Origin: Micrococcus lylae NBRC 15355
GTDB lineage: Bacteria > Actinomycetota > Actinomycetes > Actinomycetales > Micrococcaceae
Direction: 5' to 3'
DNA: 36,362 nucleotides
Assembly (NCBI RefSeq): GCF_001570885.1
Contig: NZ_BCSN01000027.1
Coordinates: 1-36,362, forward strand
Made by a program: the position numbers and the translations under genes. The notes under the pieces were generated by a model. It was given only the letters and a program-made list of their open reading frames with translations, was not told where the DNA came from and did no database searches. Below, piece after piece: positions 8,440 through 16,423 of the stretch. The number at the start of each line of letters is the position of its first letter. Within the stretch, counting starts at the first letter, position 1.

Positions 8440-8474
8440 CCGTCGTCGGGCTCTCAGGCCCCTCCCGACGACGG
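8440..8474. terminator. hairpin downstream of the IclR gene
   Basis: CCGTCGTCGGG (8440-8450) pairs perfectly with CCCGACGACGG (8464-8474) across a 13-base loop. Both arms are copies of the dispersed CCCGACGACGG motif. It lies 35 bp beyond the IclR stop and so would end transcription of that gene before the pobA operator. Confidence 0.6.
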
Positions 8475-8508
8475 ACCGGGCGCCTCCGCCACGCCCCTCG
8501 CCTGCCGT

Positions 8509-9276
8509 TCAGCCCAGGGAGCGGCCGATGCCGCGTGCCGCCGTCATCAGCAGAGGTGCGATGGCCGCATCCGCGGCCATCTGCCTGGGCACCACGACGC
8601 CGAGAGCCGCGACGGTCCGCCCGGCGCCGTCTCGCACCGGGACGGCGATGCCGCGCGCCTCCGCGTCGATGCGCCCCACCACGGCGGCATGCCCCTGACT
8701 GCGCACATGGGCCAGGATGCTCCGCAGCTCGTCCTCGGTGGGGTTCACCGCCGGAGCCGCGCTGCCCTTGGTCGGAGGCACCGGCCCACCGAGTTCCGCG
8801 GCGTGGGCACGCACGTACGCCGCCACGCGGGGCCGCGCAGAGAACGCCAGCAACACCTGGCCGAGTGAGGTGGTGAAGGTCGGCAGACGGCCCGCCACCG
8901 TCGCCTGGTTCGCCACCGCCCCCCGGGCGGACAGGCGCTCGAGCACCAGCACGCCCTCGTCGTCGAGCACCGCCAGCTGCACGTGCTGGCGCAGCACCGC
9001 GTGGACGTCGTCCAGGAACGGCATGGCCGCCTGACGCAGGGAGACGGACGGCGCGGACCGGGACGCCAGCTCCCACAGGCGCAGGCCGGGCCGGACGCGG
9101 CCGCCGTCCCGCTCCAGCAGATCGGACTCCCTCAGCCGCTCGACCCAGCGGTAGGCCGTGGCCGTCGGCAGTCCCGCCCGCTGCGCGAGCTCGGCCGTGG
9201 TGAGGCTGGGATGCTCGGCGTCGAATGCCTCGAGGATCCGGATGAGCCGGTCCAGGGTGGAGTCCGCGCCGCTCAC
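8509..9276 (-). CDS. IclR-family regulator read as a separate gene (alternative model)
   Basis: If the G run at 9282-9289 is one base too long, or slips in vivo, this is an independent 255-aa regulator starting at GTG 9276 (VSGADSTLDRLIRILEAF). That is the standard IclR length, and the homology begins right after the start. The aminotransferase would then stop at the overlapping TGA. Position next to pobA with a palindrome-plus-repeats operator fits a PobR/PcaR-type activator responding to an aromatic acid; this role is inferred from context. Confidence 0.6.
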   Translation of the reverse strand: MSGADSTLDRLIRILEAFDAEHPSLTTAELAQRAGLPTATAYRWVERLRESDLLERDGGRVRPGLRLWELASRSAPSVSLRQAAMPFLDDVHAVLRQHVQLAVLDDEGVLVLERLSARGAVANQATVAGRLPTFTTSLGQVLLAFSARPRVAAYVRAHAAELGGPVPPTKGSAAPAVNPTEDELRSILAHVRSQGHAAVVGRIDAEARGIAVPVRDGAGRTVAALGVVVPRQMAADAAIAPLLMTAARGIGRSLG

Positions 9277-10584
9277 GGCCGCCCCCCCCGGCCCGGGCCC
9301 GGGCCGCACCCGCTCCTGCCAGGCCACGATCCGCTCCAGCGCCTCGGCCACGGCCTCCTTTCCGGCCGCGAAGGACAGACGCACAGACTCCGGTCCGTGG
9401 ACGGCGTCGAAGTCGTCGCCGGGGGTGATGGCCACGCCGGCCTCCTCGAGCAGAGCGGTGCAGTAGCCGAGGGCGTTCCCGTACCTCTCAAGCGCCCACT
9501 GCGGCAGGCGGGCCCAGAGGTAGAAGGCGCCGTCCGCCGGGGCCACGTCCGCCCAGCCCAGCTCCGGCACCCGCTCCAGCAGGACCTCGCGGGTGGCGGC
9601 GAACCCGCGCACCTGCTCCTCGCAGAACTCATAGGCTGCTTGTCCGAACGCGGCGACCGCCGCCTCCTGCGCCGCCGCCGGCGGGCAGAGGGCCGCCGAC
9701 CCGGCCAGCCCCTCCACGGCGGCGCGCAGGTCCTCCGGAACCAGCATCCAGCCCAGCCGCCAGCCGGGCATGCCCCAGTACTTGGAGAAGGAGCTGATCA
9801 CCAGGGCGGTGCGGCTGAAGGTCCAGGCGCAGGCGCCCCTGTCCGCGGGGTCGGTGGACGCGGCCACCGTCTCCGTGGTCTCGGTGGCCTCGGCCACCCC
9901 TGCCGCAGCGGCGCCCCGGTAGACGATGCCGTGGTAGATCTCATCCGAGACCAGGCGCACCTGATGCTCCTGGCACCACACGGCGAGCGCCTCGAGCTCC
10001 TCGGCGCTCACCATGGTCCCGGTCGGGTTGGCCGGAGAGGCCAGGATGAGTCCGGCCAGCGGTCCGCCCTCGGCCTCGGCGGCCTCGAGCAGCTCCACGG
10101 TCGGCTGGTGGCGCACGTCCGGGCCGGCGTCGAGCTCGACCACCTCGCAGCCCAGCGAGGTCAGGATGTTCCGGTAGGCCGGGTAGCCGGGGCGGGCCAG
10201 GGCCACCCGGTCGCCGGCCTCGAAGGCGCAGAGGAAGCCGAGCAGGAAGGCCCCGGAAGAGCCCGTGGTGACGGCGACCTGCTCGGGGGCCACGTCCAGC
10301 CCGTACCAGCGGGCGTAGTGTCCGGCGATCGCCTCGCGCAGCGGCCGGATCCCGGAGGCCGGAGTGTACGTCAGCGCTCTCCCGGAGGCATGCACGGCAG
10401 CGGCCGCCTCGTTGACGGTCGGCGGGGCGCCGGCCCCGGGCTCGCCGGCGCAAAGGGACACCACGTCGCGGCCCTCGGCGCGCAGCTCGGCCACTCTCCC
10501 GAGGATGTCCATCACCATGAACGGCGGCACCTGGGCACGCGTCGACGGGCCCAGCGGACGGCGATCGCTCTGCATCTCACGCAT
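8509..10584 (-). CDS. PLP-dependent aminotransferase joined in frame to an IclR-family regulator
   Basis: As read, one 691-aa protein. Residues about 1-430 are a fold-type I aminotransferase: SLCAGEPGAGAPP, LILASPANPTGTM, and the PLP lysine in SSFSKYWGMPGWRLG. Residues about 437-691 are a complete IclR regulator: winged helix (TTAELAQRAGLPTATAYRWVERL) and effector domain (GIAVPVRDGAGRTVAALGVV). The joint is a Gly/Pro stretch encoded by a GC-only run with eight Gs. Removing one G would end the aminotransferase at a TGA that overlaps a GTG start of the IclR part (GTGA). Two coupled genes are therefore at least as likely as a true fusion. ATG at 10584 (MREMQSD) or 10575 is preferred over the further upstream start. 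The regulator probably controls pobA/pca; the aminotransferase substrate is unknown. Confidence 0.8.
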   Translation of the reverse strand: MREMQSDRRPLGPSTRAQVPPFMVMDILGRVAELRAEGRDVVSLCAGEPGAGAPPTVNEAAAAVHASGRALTYTPASGIRPLREAIAGHYARWYGLDVAPEQVAVTTGSSGAFLLGFLCAFEAGDRVALARPGYPAYRNILTSLGCEVVELDAGPDVRHQPTVELLEAAEAEGGPLAGLILASPANPTGTMVSAEELEALAVWCQEHQVRLVSDEIYHGIVYRGAAAAGVAEATETTETVAASTDPADRGACAWTFSRTALVISSFSKYWGMPGWRLGWMLVPEDLRAAVEGLAGSAALCPPAAAQEAAVAAFGQAAYEFCEEQVRGFAATREVLLERVPELGWADVAPADGAFYLWARLPQWALERYGNALGYCTALLEEAGVAITPGDDFDAVHGPESVRLSFAAGKEAVAEALERIVAWQERVRPGPGPGGAAVSGADSTLDRLIRILEAFDAEHPSLTTAELAQRAGLPTATAYRWVERLRESDLLERDGGRVRPGLRLWELASRSAPSVSLRQAAMPFLDDVHAVLRQHVQLAVLDDEGVLVLERLSARGAVANQATVAGRLPTFTTSLGQVLLAFSARPRVAAYVRAHAAELGGPVPPTKGSAAPAVNPTEDELRSILAHVRSQGHAAVVGRIDAEARGIAVPVRDGAGRTVAALGVVVPRQMAADAAIAPLLMTAARGIGRSLG
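9282..9289. other. C8/G8 homopolymer at the aminotransferase-IclR joint
   Basis: Eight Cs on the plus strand (eight Gs in the mRNA) within a GC-only stretch of repeated GGGCCC blocks. A one-base deletion restores the TGA stop and GTG start that overlap as GTGA at 9273-9276. Homopolymers like this are common sites of sequencing error, phase variation and transcriptional slippage. Confidence 0.9.
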
Positions 10585-10685
10585 GGCCTCACGGTATCGG
10601 CATCTCCGTTCCGCCACGGCCCTTCTCCGCCGCCCGGCACTGGTCTACATTCAGCCCAGGCCGCCTGGGCGCGGCACCCACGAGG
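10543..10685. repeat. 143-bp direct repeat, proximal copy (A)
   Basis: Covers the first codons of the aminotransferase gene and its upstream region. It matches 11968-12110 in the same orientation with no gaps, at a constant offset of 1425 bp. I count about 21 mismatches by eye (near 85% identity), with only three in the last 60 bp. It ends in GCGGCACCCACGAGG. It contains TTCTCC-N17-TACATT (10623-10651) reading rightwards, but no gene follows it in this copy. Confidence 0.85.
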
Positions 10686-10742
10686 GGCTCCCTGCGCCGC
10701 GAGGACATTCTGCCTCCCCTGCAGCGCCGGAGGCACTGACAG

Positions 10743-10782
10743 GATGCCCCGGGGGCGCCGTCTGGGCGTCCCCGGGGGCGTC
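10743..10782. terminator. GC-rich hairpin after the small membrane protein gene
   Basis: Two near-identical blocks, GATGCCCCGGGGGCGC and GCGTCCCCGGGGGCGTC, can pair with one bulge. It lies just beyond the minus-strand stop at 10787 and is the likely end of the two-gene island operon. Confidence 0.4.
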
Positions 10783-10786
10783 GCCG

Positions 10787-11032
10787 CTACGAACGCTCCC
10801 GACCCCTGGAGGCGAGGAGCAGCCAGGTGCCCCACAACAGGCCTAGAATCGCCGCGACGATCAGCACCACATCTACGGTTCCACTCAGACCATCCACCAG
10901 CGTAGCGGCCGCGACCAGGACGAACACGAGCATCACAGTCACGATGAGCGCAGCGGAGCCTCGTCGACCGTCGCGCGCCGCTCCCACACCGCCGCGCCCC
11001 TGGTCGGATCCATGCTTCCTGGTATCAGGCAT
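10787..11032 (-). CDS. small two-TM membrane protein, translationally coupled to the secreted peptide
   Basis: An 81-aa protein, MPDTRKHGSDQGRG onward. A basic N-terminal segment is followed by two hydrophobic helices (about residues 27-48 and 53-73) and a charged tail ending ASRGRERS. It has no recognised family. ATG at 11032 lies inside the end of the upstream gene, an 8-bp overlap (ATGCCTGA), so its translation should depend on the preceding reading frame. A small membrane protein coupled to a secreted toxic-looking peptide fits an immunity or export-assist role. That is inference from position; an unrelated membrane protein remains possible. Confidence 0.65.
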   Translation of the reverse strand: MPDTRKHGSDQGRGGVGAARDGRRGSAALIVTVMLVFVLVAAATLVDGLSGTVDVVLIVAAILGLLWGTWLLLASRGRERS

Positions 11033-11597
11033 AGTCATAACAGTCACGGAATGTGGCAATGAAGCTGACAGAGTATCCGGCCAGCGCAAGGGCGAAGAGG
11101 CCACCAGAAGCGACAACGGCGGCCGCAAGGGAGACAGTGGCGAGAGAGAAGCCGGTCGCTGACACTACACATGAGAGCGCATCCGTAGTCCTAGCACCGC
11201 CACTTTTTGACGCACTTGAGTCTTGATGCGTCACGATCCGCGCCGCACCTCCGCTATATACCAGATTATAAGTGCGAGATTCCGCGTCAGCGTATGTGTT
11301 CTGGATATCCGCAATGAAAGAGTGGTAGTCCTGAGCAAACTTCACATTCACTCCCTCGTCCACAGCGCCCTCGAAGTCGAATACCGTCTCACCATCAACG
11401 ACAGAGGTGTACTGCTGGGCCAGGCGAACATCCTCTGAGGTGACTGCAGGGCTTTTCCCGTGAGCCCGATGAGGCTCTGTCACCACGACACTGGACGCAG
11501 GAATACCGTTAGCCTCGAGGGCACCTGCGGGTGCGCCGCCGAAAACGAGGCCTGCACAGACCAAGCCAGCTAATGTCACTCTTTTGAACGTCTTCAT
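11025..11597 (-). CDS. secreted prepropeptide with Cys-flanked hydrophobic C-terminus (bacteriocin-like candidate)
   Basis: A 190-aa protein I do not recognise. Residues 1-26 form a classical signal peptide (KTFKR, a hydrophobic core, then AGA before LEAN). The middle is polar with acidic patches. From Cys143 to about residue 182 the chain is almost wholly hydrophobic and Gly/Ala-rich (SLATVSLAAAVVASGG), closing with Cys186 and CYDYA. Layout (signal, spacer, C-terminal hydrophobic peptide bounded by Cys) resembles SdpC-type or protease-released antimicrobial peptides, but I see no clear sequence match. The gene is visibly richer in A/T than its neighbours. It has a good own promoter (11659-11687) and sits between direct repeats, all signs of transfer. 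The lipobox-like Cys14 lacks the usual preceding small residue. Confidence 0.75.
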   Translation of the reverse strand: MKTFKRVTLAGLVCAGLVFGGAPAGALEANGIPASSVVVTEPHRAHGKSPAVTSEDVRLAQQYTSVVDGETVFDFEGAVDEGVNVKFAQDYHSFIADIQNTYADAESRTYNLVYSGGAARIVTHQDSSASKSGGARTTDALSCVVSATGFSLATVSLAAAVVASGGLFALALAGYSVSFIATFRDCYDYA

Positions 11598-11658
11598 ACT
11601 CTCAACCAAATCCAATCTTCGGTGAATGAATGGGCTTGGGGGATGCGAGCTGTGAATC

Positions 11659-11687
11659 ACAATACACCTGTCCGGATGCACATGCAA
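11659..11687 (-). promoter_or_regulatory. sigma-70-type promoter of the secreted-peptide operon
   Basis: On the minus strand, TTGCAT (11687-11682), a 17-bp spacer, then TATTGT (11664-11659). This is close to the vegetative consensus and unusually A/T-rich for this genome. It predicts an mRNA leader of about 55 bases before ATG 11597. Confidence 0.6.
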
Positions 11688-11967
11688 TCTCAGACACAGA
11701 ACCGTCCTAGCTTGACCGGCTGAACCACGCGTGATCGGGCGAGCACGTAGAAGACAGTCGTCCCGAGTGGCCGCAAAGGGCATCTCGGCTCTGACCAGCG
11801 CGAAATCCGCGTTCACTGACGGGCCCCTCCTTCTGGACAGGCTAGCGAGAACCACCCCGTTGCCTCCGGTTCGAGGCCTCCACGCCGATGTCGCTGCGCG
11901 AGAGCTGGGACGGGACCGAGCATCCCCTGGGCGTGTTCGTCGGAGAGTCCTGGGGCAGGACGCCCGC

Positions 11968-12110
11968 CGAGGGTCCCCGCCGACGGCGCTCGCTCTACCT
12001 CTCACGCATGCACCCACGCTAGCCGCATCTCGATTCGGGCACGGCTCTTCTCCACCGCCCGGCACTGGTTTACATTCAGCCCAGGCCACCTGGGCGCGGC
12101 ACCCACGAGG
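11968..12110. repeat. 143-bp direct repeat, distal copy (B), with aminotransferase start relic
   Basis: Matches 10543-10685 without gaps. On the minus strand it still reads MRER, a TAG stop, then SERRRRGPS, against MREMQSDRRPLGPS in the intact aminotransferase. So it holds a decayed 5' end of that gene. It keeps TTCTCC-N17-TACATT (12048-12076) and leads straight into the lipoprotein gene at 12118. Confidence 0.85.
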
Positions 12111-12117
12111 AGGCCCC

Positions 12118-12702
12118 ATGTCCCGCACCCGCCTGGCCGGCATCGCACTCCCCCTGCTGCTCACGGCCGCCCTCACCGGGTGCACCGAGACCGGGGGCTC
12201 CACCACCTCCACCCCGACGACGGCCTCCCCCTCCGCCCTGGTCGGCACCTCCCCGACGGGGTCGGGTGAGAGCGCCGCAGAGGCGACGATCTCGGCGAAG
12301 GCGACGGCGCCGTCGTCGCCGTCCGAGGAGGAGTGGCCCGCCGAGCTCTACCAGGCGGGCGGGACCGCCTACGAGGACTACCTGCGCGAGCAGCAGGGGC
12401 CGGATGGGTTCGGGCACCTCCTGGGCGAGGTCGCTTGAGAGGCCTGGGGCAAGGGGGTCGCACAGGTCGACGTGGCGACGCGGGAGGGCTACACCTACTC
12501 CACGCTGGTGATCTGCGCCCTGAACACCCCGGTCACCCTCACGGACAGTCAGCACACCGAGCTCGAGTCCCCGACCTGCGAGGGCGGCTTCGCCAGCCCC
12601 GGTGACGGCTCGAGGGTCACCTACCGAGCGACCACGCCGAACGGCGCCCCCGTGTGCCTGGTGGTGTTCGAGACGCCGGCCGAGGGGGCCCCGGAGGCCT
12701 GA
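12118..12702 (+). pseudogene. lipoprotein gene interrupted by one in-frame TGA
   Basis: Starts MSRTRLAGIALPLLLTAALTGC, a lipoprotein signal with lipobox LTGC, followed by a Thr/Ser-rich linker and SEEEWPAELYQAGG. Frame 1 then meets TGA at 12436-12438, after GHLLGEVA. The same frame continues without another stop to 12702 with normal coding character (EAWGKGVAQVDVATREGYTY, and two Cys residues in the last third). One base change (for example CGA to TGA) explains it. GAGGAGG before the ATG and the repeat-B promoter look intact, so a truncated 106-aa secreted protein may still be made. The full-length family is not recognised. Sequencing error is possible. Confidence 0.75.
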
Positions 12703-12793
12703 CTCGGCGGCCGGCGGCACCCAGCGCCCAGGCCGTCCTCCGGGGCAGCCGCCCGGCACCGGAGTGAGCCCGGCAGCACCGGGTACCCGTCAC

Positions 12794-15700
12794 TCAGTCG
12801 TCGGCACCGAGGAGCTCGCGGATGTCGTCGGCGGTCAGGGAGTCGGTGAAGGCGCCGGCGCCGGAGTCGTCGGCCTCGTCCATGAGCGCCCCGAACAGCT
12901 CGGCCTTGCGGCGCTGCATGTCCAGGACCTTCTCCTCGATCGTCCCCTGGGACACCATCCGGTAGACCATGACGGTCCGGTCCTGCCCGATGCGGTGCGC
13001 GCGGTCCACGGCCTGCGCCTCGGCCGCCGGGTTCCACCACGGGTCCATGAGGAACACGTAGTCCGCCTCGGTCAGCGTCAGGCCGAAGCCGCCGGCCTTC
13101 AGGGAGATCAGGAACACGGGGGCGTCGCCCTCGCGGAAGCCCTGGATCACCTCGGCGCGGCGGCGGGTGGAGCCGTCCAGGTAGGCGTAGTCCACGCCCA
13201 GGTGGTCCAGCTCCTCGCCCACGGTCCTCAGGAACGTCGTGAACTGACTGAACACGATCACCCGGTGCCCCTCGCTCAGCACCTCCGTCAGGTCGTCCAG
13301 GAACCGCTCCATCTTGGAGCTGGGCACGGAGGCGTACTGGTCGTCCACGATCGACGGCGCCAGCGCCAGCATGCGCAGCAGCGTCAGGGACTTGAAGATG
13401 GTGAAGCGGTTGCCGTCCACGTCGTCCAGCAGGCCCAGGACCTTGCGGCGCTCGCGCTGCAGCACGCGGTCGTAGAGCTTGCGGTGCGCCGCCTCGAGCT
13501 CCACGGAGAGCACCTGCTCCTGCTTCGGCGGCAGGTCCTTGGCCACCAGCTCCTTGGAGCGGCGCAGCATGAACGGACGCAGGCGGCGGCGCAGCCGGTC
13601 CATCCGCTCCGGGTTCTCACCGGTCTCGATGGGGTTGATGTACTCCTCGCGGAACAGCCGGTGGCTGGGGAACAGCCCGGGCACGGCCACCTCCAGCAGC
13701 GCCCAGAGGTCGGCCAGGGAGTTCTCCATGGGCGTGCCGGTGATGGCCAGGCGGAACGGGGCCTGCACGTCTCGGGCCACCTGGTGCACCTTGGCGGTGC
13801 GGTTCTTGATGAACTGGGCCTCGTCCAGCACCAGACCGGCCCACGTCCGGGCGTGGTACTCCTTCGCGTCGATGCGCAGCAGCGTGTAGCTGGTGACCAC
13901 CACGTCCGCGCCGGCCACCTCGTCCACCAGCGGGGTGCGGCGCTTGCGGGTGGTCTGGTCCACCACGCGCACGTCCAGGCCGGGGGCGAACTTGGCCGCC
14001 TCCGCGGCCCACACCGAGACCACCGACGACGGCGCCACCACCAGGAACGGCTCCTCACCGGCCGCTCGGGCCGGGTCGGCCACCGCGTCGGCCGCCTCCA
14101 CCACGGCATCCGCAGCGCCCGCCTCCGCCTGGGCCGGCGCCTCCTGCGCCGCCTCACCGGCGACGATCCGCCGCTCCTTGGCGTGGCAGAGCAGGGCGAG
14201 GGTCTGGACGGTCTTGCCCAGGCCCATGTCGTCCGCCAGGATGCCGCCGAGCCCGAGCTCGTGCAGGAACGCCAGCCAGCGGAAGCCCTCGCGCTGGTAG
14301 GGGCGCAGCTCGGCCCGGAGCCCGGCCGGGACCTCGGGGTCCGGGAGCCGCTCGGTGGCGGCGAGCCGGCCCATGGCCGCGGTCCAGGCCGGGTCCTCCT
14401 GCACCTCGTCCGCCAGGTCCTTGAGGTCCTCCCAGAAGGCGGCCTGGTGCTTGGAGACCTGCTGGTTCTCCGGGGTCCACTCCTGCAGCGTGGCGGCCTC
14501 GGACAGCAGCGCCCTGAGCTTCTCGAACGCCGGATGGTCCAGGGACAGGTAGGAGCCGTCCATGAGGATCAGGGCGGTCTTGCCGTGCACGAGCGCGGTG
14601 AACAGCTCGGCGAAGGGCAGCACGTGGCCGTCCACGGAGACCTGCACCCCCAGGTCGAACCAGTCGTTCTGCGTCGCCTTCGTGCCGACCTCGATCCGCG
14701 GCACGGCCGTGAGCTCGCGGTAGTCCGGGCGCTCGCCGGTGACGTCCACGCGGACGTGCTCCACCTTCGCCAGCTGCGGCAGGACGGTCTCGGAGAAGCG
14801 GGCCGCGGCCACGCCCTCCAGGGCCTGGCGTCCGGTGCTGCCGGCGTGCGGCCACACCTCGGCGGCCCGGGCGAGCACCTGCCGCTCGTGGGCGGTGTCC
14901 CGCAAGGCGTCCCTGGCGTCCACCTCCACCTGGCGCGGCGGGTCGAAGTAGAGCCAGGACCAGTACAGGTCCAGCTGGTGGTCCGGCTGGAAGTCGGCCT
15001 GCAGGCGCAGCGTGGGCGGCTCGAACTCGGGCAGGTCCACGGAGCCGTCCGTGGAGGCCACCTCGATCTGGTTCTTCAGTCGCGGGTAGACGCGTTCGAG
15101 GAAGTCCGCGCGGTCCGACTGCGGGACGGTGAGCGCCTTCTCGGACTCGAGCAGGTGCTGCACGGGCTCGGCCAGAGACTGTGCGGCGGGCACCAGGTGC
15201 GCCACGAAGCCCTCCTCGGCCTCGCGGACCCGGTAGAACCCGATGCCGCCCACCGGGTAGACGTCGGAGGCCTCGACCTGGTGGTCCGCGGCGGTGAGCA
15301 GCCGCGGGGACACCGCCAGCTCCCCGCCGTCGGCCTCACGGACGTCCAGGCCCACATGGACCGGATCCTCCAGCACCACATCGGACAGCGAACCCTGCGC
15401 CACGAGCTCCACACCGGCCTTCTCGGCGCCCTCGAGGAGCTGCCAGATCCGGGTGGAGTCGAACTGGTGGAGCATGATCCACGCGTCCGTGGGATACGTC
15501 TCCTCGGCCATCAGCTGCCGGTAGATCAGCCGCAGCGCCCGCTCGTGGGCGGGGTCGAACTCGGCCCGCGGGTACTGGAACCGCTTCCAGGTCAGCCCTC
15601 CCTTGATCCAGGTGCCCTTCGCGCCCCGCCTCAGGGGGCGCAGCAGCACGAACAGCCCGCGCCCGGCACGCAGCCGATCCTCGCCGGCGCCGGCCGGACC

Positions 15701-16339
15701 CCACTGCTGGTACATGGAGTGGGAGGACTCGGCCACCAGCTCCACGCCGATCGCCAGCGGCGCCTGCGGGGCGCGCACCGAGGAGGTCTGCAGTCCGGCC
15801 AGCGGCTCCATGATCCGACGCCAGTCCGCGGCGGCGGTGCGGGAGGCACCCGAGCCGGCCGGGCCGTCGTCGCCCAGGGAGGGCCGGGCGGCTGCCGCCG
15901 AGCCGGCCGAGCGGGCGGCGAGCTCGTCCGCGGTGGTGATCATGGAGGCCAGATCCGTCTTCGCCCGGTCCAGCGCGTCGTCCGAGCGCAGCCGGACGGC
16001 GCGGTAGCAGACCGCCGCCACATGCTTGCAGTCCGCGCCCACGGGACAGGTGCATTCGCCGGAGACCGGCTCCCACTCCATGTCCAGCGGGTCGGTGCCC
16101 TCAGGCTGGAGGTCCGCGGCCACGGACGGCTGCAGCCACACGCGCACCCGGTAGGGCCGCGGGACCGAGCCGGCCACCTGGGCGGTGAGCAGGCCCTCCT
16201 CGGGGTCGAACGTCACCCGTCCCACCCGACTGGTGCTCGCGTACTGGAGCCCGCGGGAGGCGAAGGTGGCACCCACCACGGCGCGGATCGCGTCCGTGTC
16301 GATGCGAGGCGTGCTGGTGCGCGACGGGTCGGAGACCAT
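12794..16339 (-). CDS. SWIM zinc-finger SNF2-family DNA helicase/ATPase
   Basis: A 1181-aa SNF2-type DNA translocase. An N-terminal SWIM finger (CTCPVGADCKH, about residues 93-105) is followed by a long uncharacterised middle region. The helicase core has motif I DDMGLGKTVQTL near residue 706, the DEAQ box LVLDEAQFIKN near 838 and motif VI DRAHRIGQDRTV near 1114. Such proteins act on DNA in repair or transcription; the specific role is unknown. An Ala-rich insert (about residues 725-755) follows motif I. ATG 16339 follows TAGGAT by six bases, so the mRNA is probably leaderless. It is divergent from the SDR gene at 16437 and convergent with the broken lipoprotein gene. Confidence 0.92.
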   Translation of the reverse strand: MVSDPSRTSTPRIDTDAIRAVVGATFASRGLQYASTSRVGRVTFDPEEGLLTAQVAGSVPRPYRVRVWLQPSVAADLQPEGTDPLDMEWEPVSGECTCPVGADCKHVAAVCYRAVRLRSDDALDRAKTDLASMITTADELAARSAGSAAAARPSLGDDGPAGSGASRTAAADWRRIMEPLAGLQTSSVRAPQAPLAIGVELVAESSHSMYQQWGPAGAGEDRLRAGRGLFVLLRPLRRGAKGTWIKGGLTWKRFQYPRAEFDPAHERALRLIYRQLMAEETYPTDAWIMLHQFDSTRIWQLLEGAEKAGVELVAQGSLSDVVLEDPVHVGLDVREADGGELAVSPRLLTAADHQVEASDVYPVGGIGFYRVREAEEGFVAHLVPAAQSLAEPVQHLLESEKALTVPQSDRADFLERVYPRLKNQIEVASTDGSVDLPEFEPPTLRLQADFQPDHQLDLYWSWLYFDPPRQVEVDARDALRDTAHERQVLARAAEVWPHAGSTGRQALEGVAAARFSETVLPQLAKVEHVRVDVTGERPDYRELTAVPRIEVGTKATQNDWFDLGVQVSVDGHVLPFAELFTALVHGKTALILMDGSYLSLDHPAFEKLRALLSEAATLQEWTPENQQVSKHQAAFWEDLKDLADEVQEDPAWTAAMGRLAATERLPDPEVPAGLRAELRPYQREGFRWLAFLHELGLGGILADDMGLGKTVQTLALLCHAKERRIVAGEAAQEAPAQAEAGAADAVVEAADAVADPARAAGEEPFLVVAPSSVVSVWAAEAAKFAPGLDVRVVDQTTRKRRTPLVDEVAGADVVVTSYTLLRIDAKEYHARTWAGLVLDEAQFIKNRTAKVHQVARDVQAPFRLAITGTPMENSLADLWALLEVAVPGLFPSHRLFREEYINPIETGENPERMDRLRRRLRPFMLRRSKELVAKDLPPKQEQVLSVELEAAHRKLYDRVLQRERRKVLGLLDDVDGNRFTIFKSLTLLRMLALAPSIVDDQYASVPSSKMERFLDDLTEVLSEGHRVIVFSQFTTFLRTVGEELDHLGVDYAYLDGSTRRRAEVIQGFREGDAPVFLISLKAGGFGLTLTEADYVFLMDPWWNPAAEAQAVDRAHRIGQDRTVMVYRMVSQGTIEEKVLDMQRRKAELFGALMDEADDSGAGAFTDSLTADDIRELLGADD

Positions 16340-16345
16340 TCGTCC

Positions 16346-16351
16346 ATCCTA
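16346..16351 (-). promoter_or_regulatory. -10 box, leaderless start of the SNF2 gene
   Basis: TAGGAT on the minus strand, six bases before ATG 16339. The pattern TANNNT-N6/7-start recurs at several genes here. No Shine-Dalgarno sequence fits in the gap. Confidence 0.55.
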
Positions 16352-16423
16352 GAACTCCCCCGCCTGCGTGGTCACAGCGGTGTGGACGCACCCCACCCCT
16401 GCCCAAGCCCCTACCGCGAGCCC

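Larger units (their letters stand above)
11598..12117. other. intergenic region upstream of the island operon
   Basis: Holds the leftward promoter of the secreted-peptide gene (11659-11687), an A/T-richer stretch to about 11850, then the distal 143-bp repeat (11968-12110) with a dead start of the aminotransferase gene. A short open frame on the plus strand (11889-12022, MSLRESWDGTEH) has coding-like composition but no recognised family, and I do not call it. Confidence 0.6.

Noticed and set aside
8509-10584. MocR-type regulator
   Set aside because: MocR proteins have an N-terminal GntR domain before the aminotransferase. Here the regulator is IclR-type and C-terminal.
11889-12022. Short plus-strand gene MSLRESWDGTEH...
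   Set aside because: Only 44 codons, partly inside repeat B, no ribosome site and no family; kept as a note only.
12436-12438. Selenocysteine codon
   Set aside because: No conserved selenoprotein family, no visible SECIS-like hairpin after the TGA and no sel genes nearby; a nonsense change is simpler.
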